From contig JAQOTA010000029.1 in the NCBI GenBank assembly GCA_029532415.1, positions 1-64,000 on the forward strand: a stretch of 64,000 nucleotides of DNA. Reading direction: 5' to 3'. This document shows, piece after piece, positions 1 to 10,698 of the stretch (positions within the stretch are counted from its first letter, which is position 1; each line of letters opens with the position of its first letter). Source of the stretch: Marasmius tenuissimus (Eukaryota; Basidiomycota; Agaricomycetes; Agaricales; Marasmiaceae). The notes under the pieces are model-generated. The model was not told where the DNA came from and made no database searches. It saw nothing but the letters and a program-made list of their open reading frames with translations. The translations under genes and the position numbers were made by a program.

Positions 1-780
1 AACCTTTGTAGAATGGACCCCATTCATATGAGCGATGATGAGCGACCGATCTGGTTTAGGTTTGGGCACTGGCCGCCTTCGTGACCGAGCGGAATACTAT
101 GGCCAAGGCAGAGATGTCATGTTTGACGAAAAAGCCACCCGGTACCCAAACGTGCGCCCAATGTAGGCTGTCGTGTTTATGGGCTTGAACCCAACAGTCT
201 TTGCACAGCAACGGTAGCTGGAGGCAGTCATAGCATCGTACTTGGCGAATGCCATTACCACACCCACATCGGGTACCGATGTCGGCGTGGGCCTCGCGCT
301 TGAATATGAGGAGCGCAGCTTGATCAAGTTTGGTTCCCAGTCTCCCAAGACTCGGCGACGCTGCGAGAGTTGTCAGAGGCAAGTTGGATCAACTGAACAA
401 AGTGAACAAGGGTGAACATACGCGAGTCTTGTCTTGTTTCAACAACTCCTCCAATGGTATCTTCTCGTCCGATACTTCCTCCTCCGCTCGTTCCTTCTCA
501 GACTTCTCGACGTCCGGATCTTCCATCTCTGCCTCCACAGGCTTAGCCTCGAGCGCTGATAGATGCAGCACGGTGGTGGGGGATTTGGTCTGGGAGGCAC
601 CCGTGATTTCGACGGCGAAGGCAGCGGTGGGGCCGGAACATGCGTCGTTGTTCCACTGCAATCGATCATCTGAGAGGTGCGTTGGCGTTTTGTAGCAGGC
701 GTAATACTATCCATCGCTTCCTTCAAGGCTGCGTTTTGGCCCTTGCCGAAGTGGCGACGTTTGAAAGTAGGCTTGGACAT
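1..780 (-). CDS. KDZ-family transposase, N-terminal part (runs off left edge)
   Basis: The likely start is the ATG at 780, giving MSKPTFKRRHFGKGQ, a basic N-terminus. An acidic stretch (about 660-425) and then a cysteine cluster (about 275-130) follow. The cluster has the order CGCG, RCYDC, LLCKDCW, then H..SLHW..VW. This spacing resembles the CxC2 domain found at the N-terminus of Kyakuja-Dileera-Zisupton (KDZ) transposases of basidiomycetes, which act in the nucleus on DNA. A short intron with donor GTATGTTCAC and acceptor TTTGTTCAG (about 423-395) separates the acidic part from the cysteine part. The frame changes once more near 650, so either a further intron or a frameshift is present. 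The catalytic region would lie left of base 1 and cannot be judged. The family call rests on the cysteine pattern only. Confidence 0.6.
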
Positions 781-1327
781 TGAATGAGGGTTTAGGTCAA
801 GGAAATGGTGGTGAACGAAAACACAATTCACCTCTCTAAAAGTGCTCGGAACCACCAATCGGTATCACACAACCTATCGTAAGCAGATCTCGATCCGGGG
901 CGGTTCGGTTCTATGCAATTTTGTCCATTGATTCGGCGAGCTGAATAGGTTGTCAGCGCTACACATATACGTGAGACGAAATCTGAACTCACCGAAACAC
1001 AAGCCAGGCACTCCATCTCGGCCACATTCTCCAACGTGATATTTATGATGTCTTGTTCGCTTCACCATCTTTAGACGGTTACTAGTCCCCCAACTGGGCC
1101 ACGAAGAGGCCAGACATCGTCCAGGGGGGGGGGGGTCAATAAACGTATTGAACGTGTCATATCGTACCATTAAAATACATGTAGACCAGTACCACAAATA
1201 CACGAAACAAGATACAAGATCTATACTATTGATATAGTGAACAAACGTGAACAAGAGTGAACTAAATGTAGTAACTGTCGCACTAGCCAGGAGAGCGACG
1301 ATATCTAGGACGCACCAAACCGTTGAA
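781..1327. other. Intergenic region
   Basis: No supported gene. It holds a run of about 12 G near 1123-1135 and a GTGAAC triplet repeat at about 1236-1262, the reverse complement of the GTTCAC motif seen across the window. It lies between the start of the KDZ gene and the 3' end of the Spt5-like gene. Confidence 0.6.
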
Positions 1328-4300
1328 TCAAGGGAGTGGACGAATAGGAACTACACGCCTATTGCCAGCCAGTATTGCCTTGCGAGTTAGCTTCATGTAT
1401 TCGTCTGCGGCTGTTCTGCGCTTTCGGGACTCGTAAACCCTGGCCAGCATCGTCTTGGGATCCAGTTCCAGCCGTTCAGGAGTCAAGCTTTCTTCAGCGG
1501 TGGGACTGGTCCTCTTGATCACGTTGACAATGATCCAATGGTTCTCTTCCGACTTTGACCCCAAGTAGAAGTTGGAGAGTCGTCGAACGAGTTTGCCTAT
1601 GTGCTCGGGATCACCGCCAACAACGACCATCAGGTTCTTCTCGGTACTGGGCTTTATAGGCTCCCGAGCGTGCTGAATGCTGATGGGGTTGTAAATGGTC
1701 TCGTGGTTGCTATCTGACTTCACGGCAAGAACTCGTGAATCCTTACGAACAATATCGACATACTTGTCTTCGCCGGCGACAGCCGCTTGTACCTTCATAC
1801 CCACGAGATTGGGGTGAAGGATCCAGTGCTGAGTAGTCGTCTCTTCTATTGATTCCTCTCCATTCGCTATTCGGGAGGCTTCCAAGCAAAGTTCCTGAAG
1901 CATTTGTGCCGGAACCTGCTCGGAGGGATTGAGAGGCTCAATATCTGGAGGAGTGACTGATGGTTCGGTTGGGATTGCAGGGGGAGACGTGGGAGACCAG
2001 AGAACTGCATCCGGTCCGAAGGTGCCAGCGGGGCAAGTTGTAGACGCGTAGGGGTCCCAGTGAGTGTCCAATGTCGTGTCAAAGCGCATTCGCAACATTT
2101 CTTCTCGTGACCACTGAGGCGTGCTGGGCACCTCCAAATGATCTAATTTCTCCGCTATGACCGGGAGGTCCTCGAGTCCAGGGCGATAGTCGTAAAAACC
2201 ACCTGATTTGACAGGGTAGGCTTGGTTGAGAAACTGACGGCTCTTGACATCGAGGACGCGCAAGTAATCGACAGTCACAAGCCCTGTGCTCACGGCCATC
2301 TGAGTATCGAGTTCAATCCTCAGCTGGATTCCCTTGCGCTTGGCGATGGTCTTTCCTGGGACTTTTCGGTCTCTCTGTAAATCGTCCGTCTGGAAGATGA
2401 CATTGACACCGCGGACTTTTCCGAATTGGCCTTTGAAGTGGCCCTTGGTGATGCGAACGTGAGTACCCAACCAAGGCTCACGACTGGTGGACATGGAGCG
2501 AGAGATCCCGTAGACTTGAATCTGGAGGTCGCTCAGAGGGTGAGCATCCCTGAGTCGTTGTGCCTTACTGGAAAAGATTTAGTACATTCGCACTTAATTG
2601 TTGTAATGGACTTACTGGGTCGTTAGTATGTGATCATGGTCAACAAGGACAAACCTCTTGACGAGTTCGACCCATAAACCAACCATAAGCCTTCTCCCGA
2701 ATTTTCCCTCGACTCTCTCAACCATCTCAACACGACCAACGCATCCGTTGTAGGGGCCTCTCGTGACACGAACCTCGGTATCAATCCAAGGCGCTGGAAT
2801 AAGGTCTCTCTTCCTCCCAAAGATGTCGAGCCGGGAGTCTTTCTCCAAGGGCGGAGACATGCGTTTCGCGGTATTGACATGACAAGTGGCAAGCGCGTGT
2901 TCCTCGGGCAACAATACGGTCAGGATATTCTCGTATCTGATGAGAACGCGACCGTATTTCCCACGATCTTTCCCTGTCATTATGATTATCCAGTCGTCTT
3001 TCTTGTGAGTTTTGAGAAGATGTCGGACTTGGGCAACATGTTCGCCCTTGCTGACCACTTCCTGAAGCCTTCGCTGTTCACGCCGCATCTCCTCTTCCCT
3101 CCTCTCTCGCAACCAGCTCTCCTGGGGCGTCTCGTTGGCAGGATGGGGGAAAGCAAAAGGGCCGGCAGTAGGCTTCAAGACCTGTTCGGCATCCACCTTC
3201 ATGCTCACGATGGCCGTCGGAGGGTCGGATGCCCGGGCTCGGATCACCATGTACTTGAAGGTAACGTTCATGCCACGCCGAGGGGCCCCATTGGATGCAG
3301 TTGGTGATCCAGCATCGGTCCAGATGACATCTTCGCCTTCGTCAAATGACCAACTGGAGGGATAGGGGAAAGGGAAAATGTCGTAGGTGGGGCAATTGGC
3401 CTGCCTGAAGGCTTTTTCGAGCTTATGTGGGATTGAAGTTGCGAGTGTAAGATCTTTTTTGCGATATGTGGCCACCAGTAGACCCTCGCGGGCGAAAAAT
3501 GAGCCGCGGTATCGGTAGCCGACATCGTCGGTTTCGACATTGTCGTACTCCTTGGGATTGAAGAGGCGAGGAGGATTGCGGCGTGGGGAGGAACCATCGG
3601 TCTCGTTGACGAAGGGATGAATGATATCATGTTCCTTGCGTTGCTCGGATTTTTCGAGTTTGCTGAGGGGAAGCCGTGGTACGAGCATGACGTCAAACTC
3701 GTTGCGTTTGCGACTAAGATGTTCTACTTCTTGGAGACCTTTACCGAGTTCTTCACCACGCAACTTGTAGACGAGTTCCCTTTGTTCATCCTCCATTTGA
3801 TCGATATCCTTTTGCTGCTCGTGCCTCTGCTTCTTCGCATGATTGTATTTCAACTTGTTCTGGAGAATCTCCTCCGCCTCTCTAGCCTCTTCGTCGTCCT
3901 TCTCATCTGCCGGTATGTGGAGCGCGAACCCCACATCACCGCGATACATCCCAGAGCAGATAGTCACCCATTCTAAAGGCTGAACGTGCGCTCTCAGACG
4001 GGTGCTGAGTGCACTACATGCGTGTTTCTTCATTTCGCGAATGTGGTCACGATCGATAGTCGGGATGTTAGCGGCTTCGGCATTCCTCCTGAGTGTATGG
4101 ATACGCTCCCAGTCTCCCATTTTCTCGACTTCGGGAATCTCGAAAGCATTTTCCGATGTCGATGATTGATTGGGTATTGAGCGATACACTGGTGAGTGCT
4201 GGGATGCCCAGGAGTAGAAACCTTGAGCGTCAGACTGGGGCTCCTTCACCCTATTTACTTGTCGCTTTTGGGCCGGTTCGGGTGTTGGGGACGGCAGAAA

Positions 4301-4880
4301 CAGGGGAGTTCCTCTCTGCTGCTGGAACGTCGGTTGCGAAGACGGCTCGAAGGAAGGTGGGGAGGGGAGAGACGGTGGTTCAGAGATGAGAGGCAGGAAT
4401 ATCGAGCTTTGTGGAGCTGGGGAGAGAGAGGGTGATGCGGTACGTCTGGACTGTCCTGCTGTTGGCTGGAATTCCGAGGATTGATTCAGCAGAGAAGGGT
4501 CGATGGTTTGCTGCAGTCTGGAAGGTTCTTTCGAGAGCTGCCGCATCCCGGAAGATCCTGCTGTGGGTTGTAGTTGAGGCTCGCGTACATAACGAGCAGT
4601 GAGGTCGTCACAGAGGGCGTCCACAAACGATTGGCGATCCTCGGGAGCTTCGAACGAGAGTCGCGCATGATTGAGAGCAGGATCTGAGTGAGAAGCTAGA
4701 GTCAATAAGGCACAAAAATAGTAGGAAGTTGAACGCACCGTTTTCAACATCGTCGTCGCTGTCCTCGAAATGTTCTTCGACTTCCGATTCCCCTTCATCG
4801 TAATCATTATCTCCATCCTCAAACGCCGTAAGGTCCAGAAATCTGTCGATGCCAGTTCTTTTGCGCTTTCCAAGCGCCAT
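1328..4880 (-). CDS. Spt5-like KOW-domain protein, 1149 aa
   Basis: Three exons, 4880..4739, 4683..2616 and 2567..1328, join in frame with GT-AG introns of 55 and 48 nt. The first exon reads MALGKRKRTGIDRFLDLT followed by an acidic Asp/Glu tract, an N-terminal layout seen in Spt5-like proteins that are expanded in mushroom genomes. A Pro/Ser/Gln-rich segment follows. Several KOW-type segments can be seen: VTICSGMYRGDVGFAL in the middle, then IIIMTGKDRGKYGRV, TEVRVTRGPYNGCVGRV and THVRITKGHFKGQFGKV towards residues 620-790. KOW modules bind RNA or protein, and true Spt5 works with Spt4 on RNA polymerase II in the nucleus. No clear NGN domain was recognised, so this is more likely a divergent paralogue than the essential Spt5. 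The frame is open throughout and the gene looks intact. Confidence 0.75.
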
Positions 4881-5390
4881 TGAATGTTGAATGTCTCGAA
4901 TATCAAGTAAAGATGGGTAGTAATGACCTGAATCGTGTCAAGACCGTTAGCCTGCCGTCAACGTTGAGCTGGTTATCACACAACGTACCGGATAGAAGGT
5001 TGAAAACGTGTCGTCAATCGAGGGAAACCGAACAATGAAACCGAACGAAACGCCCTAAAAACATCGAAATCGTGAGCTTAATTCTGGCAGACATCCAGAG
5101 AATACACAACGCACCGAATGAAACGAGAAGGACGTCGCCTGGCGTAGCACCTAGTGCAGAGGTGCCGCAGCCGAGCCTGTAGATCGTCGGTCAGCATTTC
5201 TGGCTGCATTTTTTGTCTTTGTCTCTACGATAAAAACGAAATTCAACGGGGCTTTTTGCCACCGACTGGTTCTTTCATAAACTTTCAAGTTATTTGTATT
5301 GTAGTAATTACGACTGTACTCTAAGGGGACGGAAAGACAGCATACTTACCTCGAGAGGGAGTCCACCGCTGTTGACGGCGGCGGGATTGA
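4881..5390. other. Upstream region of the Spt5-like gene
   Basis: No supported coding sequence. It is AT-richer around 5220-5300 and contains several GT-AG pairs that could belong to 5' leader introns of the minus-strand gene starting at 4880, but no leader transcript can be shown from sequence alone. Confidence 0.45.
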
Positions 5391-5478
5391 GTCAAGAGTG
5401 GCATGAGGTGGCTGTGCAGAAAACGCGCCCAGGATATGGGCACAAGGATGCAATTCCGTCTGACGCCCGTTAAGCGCC
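5391..5478 (+). repeat. Left arm of an 88-bp inverted repeat around the tRNA gene
   Basis: This segment matches the reverse complement of 5648..5735 with 4 mismatches in 88 bases by eye. Read on the plus strand it encodes the same peptide (AVQKTRPGY...KDAIPSDAR) as the right arm does on the minus strand, so it is an inverted partial copy of the small ORF at 5590-5913. The two arms enclose the tRNA gene. Confidence 0.85.
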
Positions 5479-5508
5479 CAGGTAGAATCAACATAGAAAA
5501 TAATTCCT

Positions 5509-5599
5509 GACTGCACCGAGAATCGAACTGGGACCTGTGGTCACGATGGTTACATCGCCCATATTATATCCACATGCTCTACCATTGAGCTATACAGTC
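5509..5599 (-). tRNA. Intron-containing tRNA gene, anticodon uncertain (ATA by simplest fold)
   Basis: The minus strand folds as a tRNA. The acceptor stem GACTGTA pairs with TGCAGTC, with one G-T pair. The D arm is GCTC-AATGGTA-GAGC and the anticodon stem is TGTGG/CCACA. The T arm is CCCAG-TTCGATT-CTCGG with one C-C mismatch. A-box (TAGCTCAATGG) and B-box (GTTCGATTC) promoter elements are present inside it. The anticodon region is 29 nt, so an intron of about 22 nt after position 37 is inferred; it contains a CGATG/CATCG hairpin. The simplest reading of positions 34-36 is ATA (Tyr), but the variable loop is short and the T stem imperfect, so this could be a degenerate copy or the anticodon may be misplaced. 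A T-rich stretch (TTATTTTCTAT on the minus strand, about 5504-5494) follows it as a possible Pol III terminator. Confidence 0.7.
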
Positions 5600-5913
5600 T
5601 TGTATTCCCGGCGTCCTTTGCTGTGATATATACATGTCGGAGTAGCGGGCGCTTGACGGGCGTCAGACGGAATTGCATCCTTGTGCCTATATCCTGGGCG
5701 CGTTTTCTGCACAGCCACAACATGCCACTCTTGACCAGGCAACCTCAACATCTCCGCAAAGGTAAGTCCTAATTCTCTACCGTCCGTAGTATTAGTTAGT
5801 GTAAAACAATGAAATGAGCCCCACCAAACACCTCGAGTGAGGCTCGCATAAGTTCCAGAGTCGAAAAGACTCGCCAGAAAGTCGGAATCAACCAAAATCT
5901 CAGGACCCGTCAT
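5600..5913 (-). CDS. Small protein of unknown function, ORF ends inside the tRNA gene
   Basis: The ATG at 5913 opens a 107-aa frame (MTGPEILVDSDFLASLFDSG...) whose stop (TAG) lies at 5592-5590 in the 5' end of the tRNA gene, so the natural 3' end has probably been replaced. A diverged relative lies about 3.1 kb away at 8780-9040, where similar words such as SLFDS, LTR and RQAP/HQAP recur in the same order. This suggests a real ancestral coding sequence copied with the neighbouring gene. The segment 5648-5735 is also the right arm of the inverted repeat. No domain is recognised. It may be a broken gene rather than an expressed one. Confidence 0.35.
5648..5735 (-). repeat. Right arm of the 88-bp inverted repeat around the tRNA gene
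   Basis: Reverse complement of 5391..5478 with 4 mismatches. It lies inside the coding frame of the small ORF at 5600-5913, so this arm is probably the source and the left arm the inverted copy. Spacing between the arms is about 169 bp and contains the tRNA. Confidence 0.85.
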
Positions 5914-6222
5914 GTCGCCTCGTTCAACGACACTGACACTGAATCCATATTAGGTTGGCCCGGGCGTCGCAACCACTCGAATCTCTTGCGGCAAATGGTG
6001 AGTGTATTGATCCTTGGCAGGATCCCAAGAAAGACTGAACTACATCAACTAGGGTACTACGTGTATTTGAAATACTGGGACGAGACCGTGAACAAGAAGA
6101 CGAACGCACTTCGCGTGCAGCTAATCTACAAGGATATACAGCAGAACAGGGCGGGATAGGCGTAAGGGGAAAGGCTATGTGCAGTTAGGGGAGGAGGCTA
6201 CGTTCCGTCAACGGTCGACCCG

Positions 6223-7498
6223 TTAGAGACGGAGTGGCTTGACGGGACTGAAGTCGTCATCCTCCTCTTCATCCGAGTCAGGCGCGAGTACAATGTCCTT
6301 CACTAAGATGAAGGGTGAGTTGTTCTGTATCCTCTCGGGCACAGCGAGTAGTAGACTTACAAATGCCTCTTCCTTTCCGCATAGGACTGTTGGTATCGTT
6401 GATATTTCTAACGTCCAAAGCCTTCACTGAAGTGGAACGGTAAGTTCGATCTCATCCTGAGCGCACGAATTCGAAGGCTTACTTTTTCCTTTGTCCTTTC
6501 TCAATGAAGAGCCGCTACCGCTCTGATCAGCTTCATCGTCCGAGATATCAAGAGTTCCAAGGGCTGGCAACATAGAGTGAGTGGAATCGCGTGGAGGCAA
6601 ACATCGAGACTTACATCTCAGTTTCTTACTAGGACGTGACGGTGTGCTATCCATGCCCTCCGTCCCTTGCTTCCTCTTCGCCGCTAACGCCGCCAATGTT
6701 TTGGTGCTGGTCGGGGTAGAAGATTGAGTGCTGGCATTCGTAGATGTCGCGGATCCAAGGCTGGCCCTGGTGGCGGGGGCGCGCTGGTGAAGACGGGATG
6801 TGGACGCTCTCGGGGTCCCAGAGATAGCCTTTGTCTTGCGAATGCGATGGTGATAAGTCTTGCTGGGTGGGGGCTTAGCAGGGGTAAAAAACCATTGATG
6901 AGTCGAAGGTGGCGGAAATGATGGCGCCTGTGGGGATGCTGGTTGAGCAAGAGGCTTAGTAGGGGACTTGGATGAAGATCCCAGAAGCCTGCGGGGCTGA
7001 GCAGGCATGGATATGTCTGGCTCGTCGAATACTCCCGTCGTCTCAAAATTCTCGAAAGCAACCTTCACCCTCGTCAGAACTTGACGCAACACGCCTAACA
7101 CCATCTCCACATCGGCTTCGCGAGCCGCGTCTTGTGGGTTGTATTTCTTCCCCGGAAGAATATCGTGGATCGCCCTCAACATCAACATCCAGCGCATCGG
7201 CTTGACCTTCATCCTTTCCCCAGCCACGGACTGCTGAAAAGCATGGCTGTGGGTTTTCTTCTTACACTGTATGGGATGATGTGAGTTTCTGTCAGCCGAA
7301 AGACCCACTGAGACTCACATATTTGTGCAGTTGACCTGCCGCGAGGAAGGATTTGCCTTTCCCTTGTCCTTTGCAATAATCTACGATGCACTCGCCTTCA
7401 ACTTCATCGGCAGGGACATCTCCTCCGTACGCTTCGGTGATGTCGAAAATCACGTCGCAAACGTCCTCTTTGAAGGCTTTGACTGCTTCGTACCCCAT
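6223..7498 (-). CDS. Protein of unknown function, paralogue A, 352 aa
   Basis: Five exons join in frame: 7498..7319, 7266..6615, 6563..6483, 6426..6361 and 6302..6223. The N-terminal 60 residues (MGYEAVKAFKEDV...) form exon 1. Exon 2 starts with a Cys-Lys-rich word (CKKKTHSH), then a helical segment with RAIHDILPGKKYN, then a long Pro/Ser/Thr-rich basic stretch. The last exon encodes an acidic tail (DSDEEEDDDF) and ends in PLRL. Length, exon count and every intron phase match paralogue B at 9437-10698, so the structure is well supported although no known domain is recognised. The basic Ser/Pro-rich middle and acidic tail would fit a nuclear protein, but that is inference. TATAAG lies about 120 bp upstream of the start. 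Confidence 0.75.
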
Positions 7499-8779
7499 TG
7501 TCGAGATGGGTAGATGAGAAACGGAAGTGAAATGGAAGTGAACAGCCCAGTGGCCGGAGTGAGCAGCTCACTGAACGGATCAGTGGGGAGGAGACTCAGC
7601 GGGCCAGGCGGCTTTACTTATATGACGTCGGCATAGATATCTTTCGTTTTGGCGCTGGATCTGTCAATTTTTTTCATCATCGAGGACTAAACGCCACCAT
7701 AACTCAATTTGGATGGAAATTTATGGCCAAAGTCTAGTCATCCTTTCGCGCCAGTAACCTGGACAATACTCAGTGCAGGGACCTGCAGGGTCCCCCTCCG
7801 TTTTCCGAATCTTGGATATCGTCACTCCCCACCGACACATGCTCCCTTCTCTTCTCGGAAGTAACGGTACGCCACCTTGTCAAGCAGTTCGGAAATACCT
7901 TTCCGTCACCCCTTACCTGTGTTTCTCCAAGATTGGTTAATCCCCTCGCTCTGAGTGCGTTTGATCGTGTCTAATCATTCAGTCTTCATAGTCCAGGTTG
8001 GCCTTCCCATATGCTAGCCCACATCGACGACTATCACATCAAGGAGGTCTTCGAAGACCACACTACGCATCGGGTAGTGTATATCAACGCTGGAGATCGT
8101 TCGTCGTAAGTTTTCTCCCCATTTTTGTCTCTCCGGGGGTCCATGGATCGTCGTTCACCTTCGTTCACTCTAGTTCACCCCCGTTCACCCCAGATCACAA
8201 CACCAGTCGAAACCGCAATTGCCTTCGCTAATCATATTACATACGTTCGATGGAACGGTACCGTTTGATGCCTCACAACTTGAGGTCCTTATCTCCAAGG
8301 ACCCTTAAGTCTAGTCCTCCCTATAATTGCTCGTAAAATTTTTTTCTCTTCCATTTCTACATCTCCAAGGCTTACGAACATTCATTCATTTCAGGTTCCC
8401 ATGTCAGCTCAGCTTCTGGCAGAGTTATACCGCTTGATGCCGCCCATTTTGAGGACATTACTCTCACGAACCAGCGCCCATGGCCGGATTTTTTTGACAC
8501 CTGAGTAATTATGTTTTTGCCATGCCGCGGCACGGCACCTCAACAACTTGTAGGTAAGTCCCTCCTCACGACGTCTTATTCAGCTGAAGAACGGGCTTGC
8601 ATAGTCTTCATAGCATTGAGAATAATGGAACCAGGTATGTGCCTGGTTTTCGAAAACACCCCCCTCCCCTCCAAGTCTCTTTCTCAGGCAACTGACATCT
8701 TCGATTCAGGGCAGTGTGTTGTATGACTGAACCGAACTCGGCTACATATGGCCCACCAAAATCCGGTTCGCTCGTAGCC
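7499..8779. other. Intergenic region between the two duplicated units
   Basis: No supported gene. It contains the putative promoter of paralogue A (TATAAG at 7622-7617, beside a palindromic TGACGTCG) and a cluster of GTTCAC motifs at about 8152-8190. Short open frames here have no coding character. Confidence 0.5.
7617..7622 (-). promoter_or_regulatory. TATA-like box upstream of paralogue A
   Basis: TATAAG on the minus strand, about 120 bp upstream of the ATG at 7498, with a TGACGTCG palindrome (CRE-like) directly next to it. Position and sequence fit a core promoter; no direct evidence of use. Confidence 0.35.
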
Positions 8780-9040
8780 TGGCGCTTGATGGGCGTTAGA
8801 CGCTTTTGCACTCACGCACGGATAACCACGCCGGTCTGGTTGCACAGCAATTCACACCCACCTTACAACTGAACCACCACGGTGAACATGGTGAACACAG
8901 TAAGCGTCCCCCCCAAAATTTTCAGTATACGTAGTGTAGAAAGATCAATATGAGATTCTCGTTCATGTACGAGTAAGTCCGACCAAACAAAGAGAGTCGA
9001 AAAGACTCGAAAGAAATAAAGGAAACATAGGACGCACCAT
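8780..9040 (-). pseudogene. Decayed second copy of the small ORF downstream of paralogue B
   Basis: From the ATG at 9040 the frame begins MVRPMFPLFLSSLFDS, which aligns with MTGPEILVDSDFLASLFDS of the ORF at 5600-5913, then hits stops. Near the other end the words AVQ, RGY and HQAP also match in order. Both loci carry the hairpin-like GAGTCGAAAAGACTCG and the element running from GGCGCTTGA to GTCAGACG or GTTAGACG. It is therefore the matching part of a tandem segmental duplication, no longer coding. Confidence 0.5.
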
Positions 9041-9436
9041 GCTGCTAGAACGTGTTACTCGGCCTCGTGTAACGACGCTGACACTTTGTTTTGCTCTCCA
9101 GGTCGATGCTCAAATCCTGGAGTGGTCAATCTTTACTTGGCTCAAGGAAGGTATGCCTTTTTTCAATTGTGCAGCACCTCATTCAAAGACATTGACGCTT
9201 CTTCACAGGTTCACAGGTAATATAGATTCGGTTCATTGTCGGATGCCATAATTTCTCATTCAACGCTTTTGTAATTACAGGTATCAAGAAGTACGAACGG
9301 GTGTGGGGAGAGCGACATGTTGTGAAACAGCGGTATAACCGCAGCAAGAAAAAGCAGACAATAATACAGGAATTTACAAGTGGGCAGAAGTGCTGGGACG
9401 AAAGGGAGGGATAGGGTATCGTCAGCGACAAGTCCG

Positions 9437-10698
9437 TTAGACACGGCGACGGAGATAGGCAGGGGCTTCGTTTTCATCGTTCTCCTCCGGGTCCGAACTC
9501 GGAAGGACGTCGAACTCGTCTTCGTAGTCGGCAACTTGGATTGATCACAGGTCAGTTCAAGCTCGTCTCAAGCACGGGGACTGGCAAACTTACGAGTGTA
9601 TCTTGCTTTCGTTCCAGGACCAGCATAACAAAGGGGCTCTGACATGAACGGTGAGGCTTGGCCCGCCTGCGTAATCAAATTTGGGACTTACTCTTGCCTT
9701 TCTTGTCACTGACAGATTTGTCCTCTTCCCCGTCTGCATCGTACTCATCCCCTGTCAGGTCGACAAAGTCTAGCGACAACGGGTTAGCTGAATCGTCTGG
9801 TAGTCAACATCATGCAAGCAGCAACTTACACTTCATTTTTTTCCCACCGCGCGGGGGCGTATCCTGTACACCAGCTTCTTCATCGCGCTTCCTCTTGGCG
9901 CCCGCAGATGCAGATGTGGTTGTAGGGCTTGACCTCACGGAGCCGACACTCGTCTTGCTGGAAGGTGCGAGTCGCCTGAAAGGGCTAGACTCGGCGGTAG
10001 AGGAAGATGATTGTTGTGCCGAGCTAGCTCGAGGCTGGGTTGGCTGGTTCAGCCACTCCGTTATGTTCTTTGGCTGTGTTGAGGGAGGTGGGGAGGAAGG
10101 CGAAAATAGAGAGGGCAGGAGAGGTGGTGATGGTGTTGGCGTTGACGCAACAGGGAGCTGGGGCGACGGGGGGGGGCTAAGGAGGACTGGCGTCGCAAAT
10201 GAGAGGTTTGGAATGCTGAAACTGCCGGTCTCCTCTCGTTCAAGAAAAGCCACAAGGGTCCTAACGACTACTTCGCGCAGTATGGAGACTGCATCCTCTA
10301 CATTGCTCTCCCGAGCGGGCTCCTTCTCGTTGTACAGCCTCCCGGGCAGTAGGTCATAGATCGCTTGCAATAGGCGAACTGAGTTCAGCTCGAGTTCCGG
10401 CATTCTCTCAGCCCCCACCAACTGCTTGACTAGGTAGTGGGTGCAATCGTCGTCCTTACACTGTATGAGAAACAAAGTGAGTTCTCGTTTGTCGATAGAA
10501 AGAAATGCCGAGGCTCACATATCTGTACTTAGTTCCGACCAAAGCAAACGCTTCCTTTTTACCAGCAAAAGCGCCATATGAGGTTCTACATCCTCGCTCG
10601 ATCTTGTCGAACGGGACGTCACCGTTCCATTTTTCAGCGATTTCGAATATCGCATTGTCGATATCTGATTTCAGCTGAAGTACAGATTCATATACCAT
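9437..10698 (-). CDS. Protein of unknown function, paralogue B, 343 aa
   Basis: Five exons join in frame: 10698..10519, 10460..9830, 9769..9692, 9638..9594 and 9534..9437. Exon 1 is exactly 60 codons, as in paralogue A, and exons 2 to 5 keep the same phases (0,1,1,1). Residues 1-60 begin MVYESVLQLKSDIDNAIFEI. Exon 2 opens with CKDDDCTHY and contains LLQAIYDLLPGRLYN, matching RAIHDILPGKKYN in A, then a Pro/Ser-rich stretch. Exon 3 is acidic (DLTGDEYDADGEED), and the C-terminus is DPEENDENEAPAYLRRRV. No catalytic motif or known domain is seen. Strong length and splice conservation with diverged sequence suggests both copies have been kept functional. A large open frame on the opposite strand (9658-10359) is a shadow of exon 2. 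Confidence 0.75.

Noticed and set aside
9658..10359. 233-codon plus-strand ORF
   Set aside because: It is the shadow of exon 2 of paralogue B, whose five-exon structure is supported by its tandem paralogue.
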